From assembly GCA_036556425.1 (NCBI GenBank), contig DATBJJ010000002.1, positions 1 to 64,000 of the forward strand: a DNA stretch of 64,000 bases. Direction: 5' to 3'. This stretch comes from DATBJJ01 sp036556425 (GTDB lineage: Bacteria; Acidobacteriota; Vicinamibacteria; Vicinamibacterales; 2-12-FULL-66-21). The notes under the pieces were generated by a model. That model ran no database searches and had not been told where the DNA came from. It saw only the letters and a program-made list of their open reading frames with translations. Made by a program: the position numbers and the translations under genes. The first letter of the stretch is position 1. Each line of letters begins with the position of its first letter. Shown here piece after piece: positions 17,300 to 28,878 of the stretch.

Positions 17300-17582
17300 A
17301 GTCGGGAGTCGGCAGTCGGAAGTCGGGAGTCGCGGTCGGCAGTCACAGTCGGCAGTCAGTCGGGAGTCAGTCGGAAGTCAGTCGGCAGTCTGAGTCGATA
17401 GGCACAGTCAACAGACGTGCGTCCGCTGCAAAGATTGTCGATCGCCGGCTGCGACTGTCGACTCTCGACTGTCGACTCTCGACTGTCGACTCTGGACTGT
17501 CGACTGTCGACTGTCGACTCTCGACTGTCGACTGTGACTGTCGACTGCGACTCCCGACTTCCGACTGACGACTCCCGACTGA
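17300..17582. repeat. Inverted degenerate heptamer array, AGTCGAC family (copy 1)
   Basis: The left arm (17300-17398) is made of AGTCGGC, AGTCGGA, AGTCGGG units. The right arm (about 17453-17582) is about nineteen heptamers of GACTGTC, GACTCTC, GACTCCC type. The central part (about 17399-17452) is unique. The array fills the whole spacer between two minus-strand genes and begins 40 bp before the ABC gene start. Open frames inside it are artefacts of the repeat. Confidence 0.88.
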
Positions 17583-17595
17583 CACATTTCTCCAA

Positions 17596-18179
17596 CTAGC
17601 CGCCCCAATCGGATGAAGCGAGCGCAGTCTCGAGACACTTCGGGCAGATGCCGTGGCTGAATTTCACGTCCGCGTGCTCGGTCACGTACTCCTCGACGCG
17701 GTGCCAATAGTCCGAGTCGTCGCGAATGGCCTTACAGTAGCTGCAGATCGGCAGCAGCCCGTTCAGGCGGCGCACGTTCGCCAGCGCGGATTCGAGCTCG
17801 GTGACCTTTCCCGCCAGACGCTGTTGAAGATCGATGATGCGCGTGCCCGCGTTCACGCGCGCGCGCAGCTCCTGCGGATCGAACGGCTTCACGAGATAGT
17901 CGTCCGCGCCGGCGTCGAGCCCGGCGACGATGTCGGCGCGCTCGGTCTTCGACGTGAGCAGGATCAGATAGTTCGTGCCGCCGGCCTCTCGCAGGCGCCG
18001 GCAGACGTCGGGGCCGTCGAGGCCCGGCATCATCCAGTCGAGCAGTGCGAGCTGCGGCGGCTGCTCCGACACGAGCTCGGCGAGCGCCGCGGGCCCGTCT
18101 TTCACCAGCACCGTCTCGTGCCCCCACGAGCGGTTCAACTGCTCGAGGATGCGCGCGGTCACGACGTCGTCTTCAGCGA

Positions 18180-18192
<13 letters not shown>
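17596..18192 (-). CDS. Response regulator with C-terminal zinc-ribbon-like tail
   Basis: A 198-residue protein. The receiver domain (residues 1-122) has the acid pair in ILIAEDD, the phosphorylatable Asp in LALLDWMMPG (near 52), and K in YLVKPFDP. A short coiled coil leads to a Cys tail (CSYCKAIRDDSDYWHRVEEYV, then HGICPKC), a module often seen at the end of PAS kinases and regulators, probably binding a metal. There is no DNA-binding domain. Its start lies 13 bp inside the kinase gene upstream, so the two are co-translated and likely a cognate pair. Confidence 0.9.
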
Positions 18193-20917
<2,725 letters not shown>

Positions 20918-20921
<4 letters not shown>

Positions 20922-21502
20922 CGATCTCCTGCGGCGGCCCGGACGGGGTGCACCGTCCGCGCGAGCGCCAGCAGCTTCGAGCTCACCTTGAGCTTCGACC
21001 GCTCCGCTGCGTCGAGGTTGATGTCGAATCGCACGTGGTTGCCTTCCTGCGTGAGCGCGATCACGCCTCCTTGGTGGCAGAACTTGTCGACGTCGGAGAC
21101 GGTCAGCACGCTGGTGCCGTCGAGCCGCTTCAACAGGTCCGGGATGCGCGATTTCTCCGACGCGCCGACGAAGAACAGATCCAGGCTGGCGAGGTCGTCG
21201 TTGGCCGTGACGCGGCGCGACGCGAGCGAGCGGCCGTTGACCGATTTGCCCCGGACGATCTCGCGCAGCGAGTCGCTGACGTTGTCGTTGCCGAGCACGC
21301 CGATCTGGAGCGGCCCGGCATCGCCGTCCGGCCACTCGACGAACTTCGCGAAGTTGAAGAGAAACGCCGCCTTCACCTCGTCGATCGTCGCGGTCTGGCT
21401 GCGCGCCCCGGTCGAGAGCGCCGCGACACACAGCACCGTTAGCGCGGCGGCGAGCCGCGCGCGATACGTCACGAGTGTCGACGCCGAACCAGAGTTCCCC
21501 AT
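20918..21502 (-). CDS. YfiR-family periplasmic protein (DUF4154)
   Basis: A 194-residue exported protein. The signal peptide ends near residue 35 (ALSTGARSQ). The YfiR core follows: DEVKAAFLFNFAKFVEWPD, IGVLGNDNVSDSL, DLFFVGASEKSRIPDLL, VLTVSD and VRFDINLDAAERSKLKVSSKLLALA split over the last 60 residues. In Pseudomonas YfiR represses the CHASE8 protein YfiN in response to redox or envelope stress. Here the partner is presumably the CHASE8 kinase encoded next (4-bp overlap). A single Cys (KFCHQGG) replaces the disulfide pairs of Pseudomonas YfiR. Confidence 0.9.
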
Positions 21503-21601
21503 CCGTGCGCTCAGAGCTCCACGACTAGCGCCGCGCCAGAATCGTCACAGCCTTTTCAGTTCTGTGATTGCGCGCTTCTGCACGGCGGCGCAGCGAGCGC
21601 A

Positions 21602-23593
21602 TCAGAACCGCCATTCGAGCCTCGCGCGCAGCGTCCGTCCCTGCTGCGCGATGACGTCGCCGGGATGCTCCTCCGCGCCGGGATCGACGAGCGAGCGGTT
21701 GAACAGGTTGCCGATCGTGAGCGAGATCCGCGCGCGTGAGAGCTCTCGCGACGTGAGCGTGAGGTTCCCGAGAAACGCTCCCTCCGCCACGTTGCCGGCC
21801 AGCGTCAAGCGATCGCCCGTGTAGAGTCCCTCGGCGCCGAAGAACACCCATCGCGGGAGGAGCGGGCCCGTCACGCGCGCGTGCGTCAGGTGCCTCGGAG
21901 AGTTGCTCAGCGGTGCGTTGCCGGGATGGCTGTGGACTCTCTGATGCGTGTAGCTCGCGAGCATGTGCAGGCCGTTCCACGAGCCCTCGGCCTCGAGCTC
22001 GACGCCGGACGCGTGCGCTTCGTCCAGGTTGCCGAACGCGAACTGATCCGCCGGATCGACTGGCGATCCTTGCGAGATCAAGTCGCGCGCGCGGTACGTG
22101 AATCCGGACATCGAGAGGCGGACGCGATGTTCGAGGTACTGCTCCCACACGACCTCGGTCGTGCGTATGCGCTCGGGCACCAGCGGCACCGGGTTCTCGT
22201 AGTAGTGGAGCTCGTACGGATTCGGCGCCCGGAACGCGCTGCCGTGCAGGACCTTCACCGCCGCGTTCGCGATGGGCTTCACGATGACCGCCGCACGAAG
22301 GTTCGTCGATCCGTTCCACGCCGAATGCTCATCGTGCCGGACGCCGGCGTTCAGCGTGAGGCGCGGCGAGATCGTGAATTCGTCCTGCGCGTAGACGGCG
22401 ACCGCGCGCGAGGTATCGTTCCGATCGAGCGTGCGCGGCTCGGCCTCGTATCCGGACCACTGAGCCTGCCGCAAGTGCTCTCGATACTCGATGCCTCCGG
22501 TCAGGAAGTGCTGCTTCGCCACGCGCCGCGTGAGCATCACCTCGCTGCTCAGCCAATCAGCTCCTGCGTAATCTGCGTAAGCCGCCCGCCGGGCCGGCTC
22601 GTCACCCTCGAAGAGGTCGTACATGTACGTCCCGTTGTACGTGTAGCGATCGTACGACCCGCGCCACAGGAGACCGTTTCCGCGCCACGTGCCGTCGTAG
22701 GAGACCTCGATGAAGCCGCGGTTGTCCTCCGTCGCCGACCGACGATCGTCGAGGACGATGCCGAACGCGCCGGTCGGGATTCCTTTGTTCCGCGTGGAGT
22801 AGAGTGCCCGCACCGACCAATTCTTTCGCGATGCCGATGCGAAGAACGATCGAGCCAGCTCGTCATCCATGTTCTCCGCGATGCCGACGCCTGGCACGGT
22901 GTAGCTCGAGATCCCGTCGCTCGCGAACGCCGTGCCCGCGAGCACGAATTCCGCGCCCGAGGCCATCGTATGCCCGAAGGTCGCGCTGCCCGCCCGCGTG
23001 CCGAGCGAGCCGCCTTCGACCGATCCGCGCAGCGCGCGCAGCGACGACGCGCGCTTCGTGACGACGTTCACGACCGCGAAGAACGCGCTCGTGCCGTAGA
23101 TCGACGAGCTCGGGCCTCTGACGATCTCGACGCGCTCGATCAGATCGACCGACATCGGAAAGTCCATGCCGATGTAAGCGGAGTCGTAGATCGTCTCGTT
23201 GAGCCGGTGGCCGTCGAGCAGCACGAGGATGCGGCTGTTGTAGTCGCCGGGCCTGTTGAACCCGCGGACGCCGAGATAGCTGTAGTTGCGATCGTTCGTG
23301 ACGTAGAACCCGCGGACGCCGCGCAGCACGTCCGCGAGGGTCCGGTACCCGAACCGCTGGATCTCTTCATGCGTCACGATGCTGACGGAGGCTGGCGCGT
23401 CGACGACTTTCTGCTGATAGCGGGACGCGCCGAACACGGTGCCGACCTCGATGTTCAAGAGCTGCTCGATGCTCGCCTCGGACACCGACGGTTGATCCGC
23501 CACGCCCGGGGCCTGAGCGAGCGCGGCTATCGGATTCGTGAAGACGAGGCCAAGCGCCACGGCGCCGATGAAGGATGGCTTTGCTCTGGTCAT
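21602..23593 (-). CDS. TonB-dependent outer-membrane receptor
   Basis: A 663-residue protein. A signal peptide (residues 1-27) is followed by the plug domain (about 45-170: VTHEEIQRFGYRTLADVLRG, YLGVRGFNRPGDYN, ERVEIVRGPSSSIYG) and a barrel ending in RARLEWRF with the terminal Phe. It should import a ligand using TonB energy. It is followed 99 bp later by the YfiR and CHASE8 kinase genes on the same strand, a grouping seen in other bacteria, so it may supply the signal. One predicted surface loop (YADYAGADWL) is encoded by a 9-bp DNA repeat. Confidence 0.9.
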   Translation of the reverse strand: MTRAKPSFIGAVALGLVFTNPIAALAQAPGVADQPSVSEASIEQLLNIEVGTVFGASRYQQKVVDAPASVSIVTHEEIQRFGYRTLADVLRGVRGFYVTNDRNYSYLGVRGFNRPGDYNSRILVLLDGHRLNETIYDSAYIGMDFPMSVDLIERVEIVRGPSSSIYGTSAFFAVVNVVTKRASSLRALRGSVEGGSLGTRAGSATFGHTMASGAEFVLAGTAFASDGISSYTVPGVGIAENMDDELARSFFASASRKNWSVRALYSTRNKGIPTGAFGIVLDDRRSATEDNRGFIEVSYDGTWRGNGLLWRGSYDRYTYNGTYMYDLFEGDEPARRAAYADYAGADWLSSEVMLTRRVAKQHFLTGGIEYREHLRQAQWSGYEAEPRTLDRNDTSRAVAVYAQDEFTISPRLTLNAGVRHDEHSAWNGSTNLRAAVIVKPIANAAVKVLHGSAFRAPNPYELHYYENPVPLVPERIRTTEVVWEQYLEHRVRLSMSGFTYRARDLISQGSPVDPADQFAFGNLDEAHASGVELEAEGSWNGLHMLASYTHQRVHSHPGNAPLSNSPRHLTHARVTGPLLPRWVFFGAEGLYTGDRLTLAGNVAEGAFLGNLTLTSRELSRARISLTIGNLFNRSLVDPGAEEHPGDVIAQQGRTLRARLEWRF

Positions 23594-23612
23594 ATCGTGC
23601 GCAGATCTCTGG

Positions 23613-23644
23613 CTGGGGATGCCCGACCCGGGTGCAATCCCCAG
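23613..23644 (-). other. Stable hairpin in the leader of the TonB receptor gene
   Basis: CTGGGGAT and ATCCCCAG form a perfect 8-bp stem around a 16-nt GC-rich loop, 20-51 nt before the receptor start. It could be an RNA control element or an operator. I see no known riboswitch consensus in it. Confidence 0.35.
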
Positions 23645-23768
23645 ACCGCCCGGGCGCGCGGGCTCGTGCACGAAATTGCTTGGAAATCCGCGTCATGTGC
23701 GTTGGCGCGGGCCCGAAGCGCACACTCGATCGGGCCTCGGCGCACATACCGCCCGTAGGGGTGTCAGG

Positions 23769-25709
23769 CTAGCCGAGCACCTCGCGAACCTTGTGGGCGA
23801 GGCCCTGCGGCGTGAAGGGCTTGTGGATGAACGGCGTGCCTTCGTCCAGCACGCCGTGATGCACGATCGCATCGTCGGTGTATCCGGACATGAAGAGCAC
23901 CCGCATGCCGGGTTTCGAGGGAAGAATCCGATCGGCGAGCGCGCGGCCGCTCATCTGCGGGAGCACGACGTCCGAAATGAGCAGCGAGATGTTCTCGGTC
24001 GTCGACGCGGCAATGTCGGTCGCGTCCTTCGGCGTCGGGGCGGTCAGCACGCGATAGCCATATCGCTCGAGCACTTTGCGAACGAGCGTGCGGACGGCCT
24101 CTTCGTCTTCGACGACGAGAATCGTTTCAGATCCCCGGAGCGAGCTCGTGGGCTGGCGGACGACGGCGGGCCCGACGGCCTCGTCGACGCGCGGCAAGTA
24201 CACGCGGAAGGTCGCCCCTTTACCAGGCTCGCTGTCGACCCAGATATAACCGCCGCTCTGTTTCACGATGCCGTAGACGGTGGAGAGTCCAAGGCCGGTG
24301 CCTTTGCCTTTGTGTTTCGTCGTGAAGAACGGCTCGAAGACGCGAGCGCGCGTCGCGTCGTCCATGCCCTCGCCCGTGTCGGTGACGGTGAGCCGCATGT
24401 ATCGTCCGGGCACGACGGTGGCGCCGTTGCGCGCGTCGGATTCCTTCATCGCGTCGTCGGCGACTTCGAACGCGAGCCGGCCGCCGTTCGGCATCGCATC
24501 GCGCGCGTTGATCGCGAGGTTCAGGATGACCTGCTCGATCTGTCCCGGGTCCGCTTTGATTCGCCCGGTCGCCTTCGTGCCGCGGACGGTGACCTCGACG
24601 TCTTCGCCGATCAACCTTCGCAGCATCGGCTCCATCGTTCGCAGCGACTCGCGAAGATCGAGCACGCGCGGCTCGAGAATCTGCCTGCGGCTGAACGCGA
24701 GCAGCTGGCGCGTCAGGCCGGTCGCGCGTTCGGCCGCGCGCCGGACTTCGGCGAGGTGCGCCTGATGCGGACTGTCGGCCGGGAGGCCTTCCGCGATGAG
24801 CATGCAGTAGCCTTCGATGGCGGTCAGCAGATTGTTGAAGTCGTGCGCGATTCCGCCGGCGAGCTGGCCGACGGCTTCCATCTTCTGCGACTGGCGATAC
24901 TGCTCCTCGAGACGCACCCGCTCGGTGACGTCGAGGCCGATCCCGGCCGCGCGCACCGGCTTTCCACGGCCATCGAGGAACACGCGGCCGCTGCCGGTAA
25001 TCCAATGAATGCTGCCGTCGGGCCACCGCGTGCGATACGTGACGCTCGCATCCGTCGCTTCTTCGCCGGCGAGCTGGATGCTCTTGAGCACCCGCTCGCG
25101 ATCTTCTGGATCGATCAAACCGACGAGCGCTTCGAGCGTGCCCGCGAACGATCGGGGCGCGAGACCGTGCAGCGCTTCGAGCATCTCGGAGAAGCGGATC
25201 GCGCCGGCGGGAATGTCGGCTTCCCAGATGCCGACGCGCGAGGCCTCGATCGCGAAGCGAATGCGTTCTTCCGCCTGCACCAACGCCTGCTCGGCCTCGC
25301 GCTTCGCGCGCTTCAACCGGCGTTCGTCGATCGCGCGCTGCACCGCCTGACCGAGCCGCGAGAGTCGATCTTTGAGGAGATAGTCGGCGGCGCCGCTGCT
25401 GAGAAGGGAGATTGCGGTCTCCTCGCCGATGCTGCCGGAGACGACGATGACGGGGACGTCGAGGCGCGCGTTGTTGACGATCGCCAACGCGCGCGGCGCG
25501 TCGAAGCCGCGGATGTTGAAGTCGGCGAGGATGACGTCGAGCGCGTCGTCGAGCGCCGCGGCGAAGTCGCGCTCGGTGTCGACGCGCGTCCAGTCGAGGT
25601 CGAAGCCAGACTGCTCCAGTTCTCGTACCATCAACGCAGCATCGGTGTGCTGATCTTCGAGAATCAAGACACGGATACGTTGTCGGTCCAAGCGTACGCA
25701 CTTTAGCAT
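23769..25709 (-). CDS. Soluble hybrid histidine kinase (REC-PAS-HisKA-HATPase-REC)
   Basis: A 646-residue cytosolic kinase with receivers at both ends. The N-terminal REC (about 12-130) has LILEDQHTD and ILADFNIRG. A PAS domain (about 150-270) ends in GIGLDVTERVR. The HisKA motif is AGGIAHDFNNLL with the phospho-His, the ATPase has NLAINARDAM and FFTTKHKGKGTGLGLSTVYG, and the C-terminal REC (about 525-640) has ILVVEDEE and LLISDVVLP. ATG 25709 is directly back to back with the ATG of the divergent kinase at 25710. No Shine-Dalgarno is seen, so a TTG a few codons in is also possible. Confidence 0.88.
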   Translation of the reverse strand: MLKCVRLDRQRIRVLILEDQHTDAALMVRELEQSGFDLDWTRVDTERDFAAALDDALDVILADFNIRGFDAPRALAIVNNARLDVPVIVVSGSIGEETAISLLSSGAADYLLKDRLSRLGQAVQRAIDERRLKRAKREAEQALVQAEERIRFAIEASRVGIWEADIPAGAIRFSEMLEALHGLAPRSFAGTLEALVGLIDPEDRERVLKSIQLAGEEATDASVTYRTRWPDGSIHWITGSGRVFLDGRGKPVRAAGIGLDVTERVRLEEQYRQSQKMEAVGQLAGGIAHDFNNLLTAIEGYCMLIAEGLPADSPHQAHLAEVRRAAERATGLTRQLLAFSRRQILEPRVLDLRESLRTMEPMLRRLIGEDVEVTVRGTKATGRIKADPGQIEQVILNLAINARDAMPNGGRLAFEVADDAMKESDARNGATVVPGRYMRLTVTDTGEGMDDATRARVFEPFFTTKHKGKGTGLGLSTVYGIVKQSGGYIWVDSEPGKGATFRVYLPRVDEAVGPAVVRQPTSSLRGSETILVVEDEEAVRTLVRKVLERYGYRVLTAPTPKDATDIAASTTENISLLISDVVLPQMSGRALADRILPSKPGMRVLFMSGYTDDAIVHHGVLDEGTPFIHKPFTPQGLAHKVREVLG

Positions 25710-28292
25710 ATGCACGTGAGCACTCCGGCGATCGAACCGCTCGTGGATCGCGTCGCGCGATTCACGAGATACGCGCACATCCTCGCGGCGTTCGTCGCGA
25801 TCAGCGGAGTCGTCGTGTTCATCGGGTGGGCCCTGGACGTTTCTGTCCTGAAGAGTCCGCTTCCACCTGCCACGATGAAAGCCAATACAGCAATTGGGTT
25901 CCTACTGATCGGTGTGTCGCTCTTGCTGTCGGCATCGGCGCGCGCGCCTCGCCTCGCGATCGCGCTCGCCGCCGCGGTCATCCTTCTGGGCGGCGCGACG
26001 GCGAGCCAGGACATCGTCGGATGGAATCTCGGCATCGACGAGATCGCGATTGCGGATCTTTCGATGCGGGGCCAAATACCGGGACGAATGGCGTTGACAA
26101 CGTCGATCTGCTTCATCGCGCTCGGCGTCGCGCTCCTGTGCTGTCATCGCAAGACAACCACTTGGGTCGGACACGTCCTCGCGATCGGCGTCACGCTCGT
26201 CGGCGCGGTCGCATGTCTCGGCTACTTCTATGGCGTCCGCGCGATCGCTGGTCCGAGCCCCTACACGGTGATCGCGACGCACACCGCGGTGCTCCTCGTC
26301 GCTGCCGCGCTCGGCATCTTGTTCGGCCATCCGTCCGCCGGTCTGATGATCGCGATCGCGAGCGGAACGATCGGCGGCGCGATGGCGCGCCGGGTGCTCC
26401 CCGTCGCGATCCTCGTGCCGATTGCCGTCGGCGGGATCTGGTTGTGGGGCGCGCGCCGCGGCGTCTACGGATTGGAGATCGGCATCTCGGCGGTCGTCGT
26501 CTCGATGATCGTCGTGCTGTCGATCGTGATCTGGTGGAGCGCCGGCGATCTGCTGCGCATCGAATCGGATCGCCGGAAGGCTGAGCACGCGCTGAAGCAG
26601 CGCGAGGCGCACACCGCGTCGATCCTCGAGACGTCGCTCGACGCCGTCATCAGCATGGACGAGAAGGGGCGCGTCACGCACTGGAACCGCCGCGCGGAGG
26701 CGGTGTTCGGCTGGGCGAGCGACGACGCGCTGGGACGCGATCTCGCCGATCTGATCATGCCCGAGCGTTTCCGCGAGCAGCACCGGCGCGGCCTCGCGCG
26801 GTTCCTCGAGACGGGCAGCGGCCCGATCCTCGGCCGGCGCATCGAGACGATCGGCCTCCGCCGATCGCAAACGGAGTTTCCCGTCGAGTTGTCGGTCATC
26901 GCGCTGCCGCTCGATGGGTCGTACACGTTCAACGCGTTCATCGCGGACATCACGGAGCGCAAGGAAACGGAGCACGATCTTCGCATTCGCGAGCAGCACA
27001 AGACGTCGCTCCTGCGTCTGTCGCGCAAGCTCGAGCTCGCGGCGACGGAAGCCGAAGTGATGGAGGCCGCGCTCCAGGAAATCAAGGTCGTGATGGGATA
27101 TCGGTCCGCGTGGGCGTACCTGTTCGCGGACGACGGGGAGACGGCGTCGATCATCCACGCGAGCGGCGACGTGGCGAAGACAGCCTCGGACGAGCTGCCC
27201 GTGATTCGCGTCGCCGGCGACACGTTCCTCGAGGAGCTGCGCGACGCGAAGGACGTCGTCGTGGTGGAGGATGCGCGCACGGATCCGAGGACGAACAAGG
27301 ACGTCGTCGCGCAGGTTGGGAATCGCACGATCGTCAACGCGCCGATGCTGCTCGCGGATCGAAAGATCGGCATCGTGGGAACGGGCAGCATGGGTGACGA
27401 GGGCGTCAAGGTGCCCGATCGCCGCCAGTTGGACTTCTTCGCCGCGATGGTCGGGCACGTGGCCCTGGCGATCGATCGAATCCGGCTGCTGGCCGATCGC
27501 GCGCGCGCGGTCGAGGAAACACGAGGGCTCAACGCGGAGCTGAACGCGCGCGTGGTCGAGCGTACGACGCAACTGCAAGCGGCGAACAAAGAGCTCGAGG
27601 CGTTCTCGTACTCGGTGTCGCACGATCTGCGCGCGCCGCTGCGGCACATCGACGGGTTTTCGAAGATCCTCCTGGACGACTACGGCGCCGCGCTCGATCC
27701 GAGGGCGCAGCGGTATCTGTCGCTCATCCGCGGCGGCGCGGTGACGATGGGCCGCATGATCGACGACCTGCTGCAGATGGCGCGCGTCGATCGGCGCGAT
27801 CTGTCGTTCACCGAAACCGATCTCAACGAGATCGTCGAAGAGGTGATCGACGAGCTGCGCGCGGACGTCGGCGATCGCGCAGTCGAGTGGGAGATCGAGC
27901 CGCTGCCCGTCGTCGTCTGCGATCCCGGCCTCGTCAAGCTCGTGTTCGCGAATCTCCTCTCGAACGCGGTCAAATACACGCGCGACAAGGAGCGCGCGCA
28001 CATTCGCGTCTCGCGCGAGCCGGGCAGCGAGCCGCCGATCATCGTCGTGCAGGACAACGGCGCGGGTTTCGATCCGCGGTACGCCGACAGACTGTTCGGC
28101 GTGTTCCAACGATTGCATCGCGCCGAAGAGTTCGAGGGTACCGGCATTGGGCTCGCGACGGTGCAGCGCATCGTACAGAAGCACGGTGGGCGCGTGTGGG
28201 CGGACGCCGGTGTCGGCAAGGGCGCGACGTTTTCGTTCACCCTGTCCCCCGCGGCGTCGGCACCGGACGCGACCAGTGATACCCTGGTGTGA
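25710..28292 (+). CDS. Membrane sensor histidine kinase (7-8 TM, PAS, GAF, HisKA, HATPase)
   Basis: An 860-residue kinase. Residues about 20-295 hold seven to eight hydrophobic helices of an uncharacterised membrane sensor. Then come a PAS domain (about 315-425, TSLDAVISMDEKGRVTHWN), a GAF domain (about 440-605), and a kinase core of the phytochrome-like type: YSVSHDLRAPLRHIDGFSK with the phospho-His near 637, N-box NLLSNAVKY, and GTGIGLATVQRI. It has no receiver; its stop overlaps a single-domain response regulator (GTGA), its likely partner. It shares a start region with the divergent hybrid kinase. Confidence 0.9.
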   Translation: MHVSTPAIEPLVDRVARFTRYAHILAAFVAISGVVVFIGWALDVSVLKSPLPPATMKANTAIGFLLIGVSLLLSASARAPRLAIALAAAVILLGGATASQDIVGWNLGIDEIAIADLSMRGQIPGRMALTTSICFIALGVALLCCHRKTTTWVGHVLAIGVTLVGAVACLGYFYGVRAIAGPSPYTVIATHTAVLLVAAALGILFGHPSAGLMIAIASGTIGGAMARRVLPVAILVPIAVGGIWLWGARRGVYGLEIGISAVVVSMIVVLSIVIWWSAGDLLRIESDRRKAEHALKQREAHTASILETSLDAVISMDEKGRVTHWNRRAEAVFGWASDDALGRDLADLIMPERFREQHRRGLARFLETGSGPILGRRIETIGLRRSQTEFPVELSVIALPLDGSYTFNAFIADITERKETEHDLRIREQHKTSLLRLSRKLELAATEAEVMEAALQEIKVVMGYRSAWAYLFADDGETASIIHASGDVAKTASDELPVIRVAGDTFLEELRDAKDVVVVEDARTDPRTNKDVVAQVGNRTIVNAPMLLADRKIGIVGTGSMGDEGVKVPDRRQLDFFAAMVGHVALAIDRIRLLADRARAVEETRGLNAELNARVVERTTQLQAANKELEAFSYSVSHDLRAPLRHIDGFSKILLDDYGAALDPRAQRYLSLIRGGAVTMGRMIDDLLQMARVDRRDLSFTETDLNEIVEEVIDELRADVGDRAVEWEIEPLPVVVCDPGLVKLVFANLLSNAVKYTRDKERAHIRVSREPGSEPPIIVVQDNGAGFDPRYADRLFGVFQRLHRAEEFEGTGIGLATVQRIVQKHGGRVWADAGVGKGATFSFTLSPAASAPDATSDTLV

Positions 28293-28744
28293 AGCCGCCG
28301 ATGCCGTCGCGAACCGCAGATATCTTGCTCGTCGAGGACAGCCCGCATGATGTCGAGCTCGCGCTGCACGCGCTGCGCCAGCATTGCGCGGAGACCATCG
28401 TGCACGTCGCGCGCGACGGCGAAGAGGCGCTCGATTATCTGTTTTGCCGTGGCTCGTTCGATTCCAGACCGTTCGGTCTGCCGCGGCTCGTCCTCCTCGA
28501 TCTCAAGCTGCCGAAGGTCGACGGCATCGAAGTGCTCGAAGCGATTCGAAGCGATCCGCGCACGAACGCGATTCCCGTTGTCGTGCTCACGTCCTCGAAG
28601 GAGCAGCGCGACATCGCCGCGAGCTATCGGCTGCACGTGAACAGCTACATCCAGAAGCCGGTCAACTTCGGAGAGTTCCAGGACACGGTGCGACAGCTCG
28701 GGTTCTATTGGCTCGTCGTCAACGAGACGCCGGCCGCGTCGTGA
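28289..28744 (+). CDS. Single-domain response regulator (Rcp1-like)
   Basis: A 151-residue receiver with ILLVEDSPHDVEL at the N-terminus, the phosphorylatable Asp in LVLLDLKLPKVDG (near 72), VVVLTSS and the conserved Lys in SYIQKPVNF. The FCRGSFDSRP insertion and C-terminal RQLGFYWLVVNE are typical of regulators paired with phytochrome-type kinases. There is no output domain, so it must relay phosphate or bind a target protein. GTG 28289 overlaps the kinase stop by 4 bp; ATG 28301 is an alternative start. Confidence 0.92.
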   Translation: MKPPMPSRTADILLVEDSPHDVELALHALRQHCAETIVHVARDGEEALDYLFCRGSFDSRPFGLPRLVLLDLKLPKVDGIEVLEAIRSDPRTNAIPVVVLTSSKEQRDIAASYRLHVNSYIQKPVNFGEFQDTVRQLGFYWLVVNETPAAS

Positions 28745-28878
28745 GCGATCGACTGTGCGGGATTCGCCTCGCGGCTGTGCGCAACCGCTCAAACCGCCGC
28801 TGTTCGCTATTGAGCCTCTCCCGTAAACCACACAACCCACAGTAACTTGTCCCGCGCCGCGCCGTTCGCCGCGGGGGC

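Noticed and set aside
17300..17582. Possible CRISPR array
   Set aside because: The units are 7 bp without spacers of constant length, and the array is inverted about its centre. No cas genes are present.
23594..23768. Cobalamin or c-di-GMP riboswitch upstream of the TonB receptor
   Set aside because: Only one stable hairpin is visible; neither the B12 box nor the c-di-GMP aptamer motifs are present.
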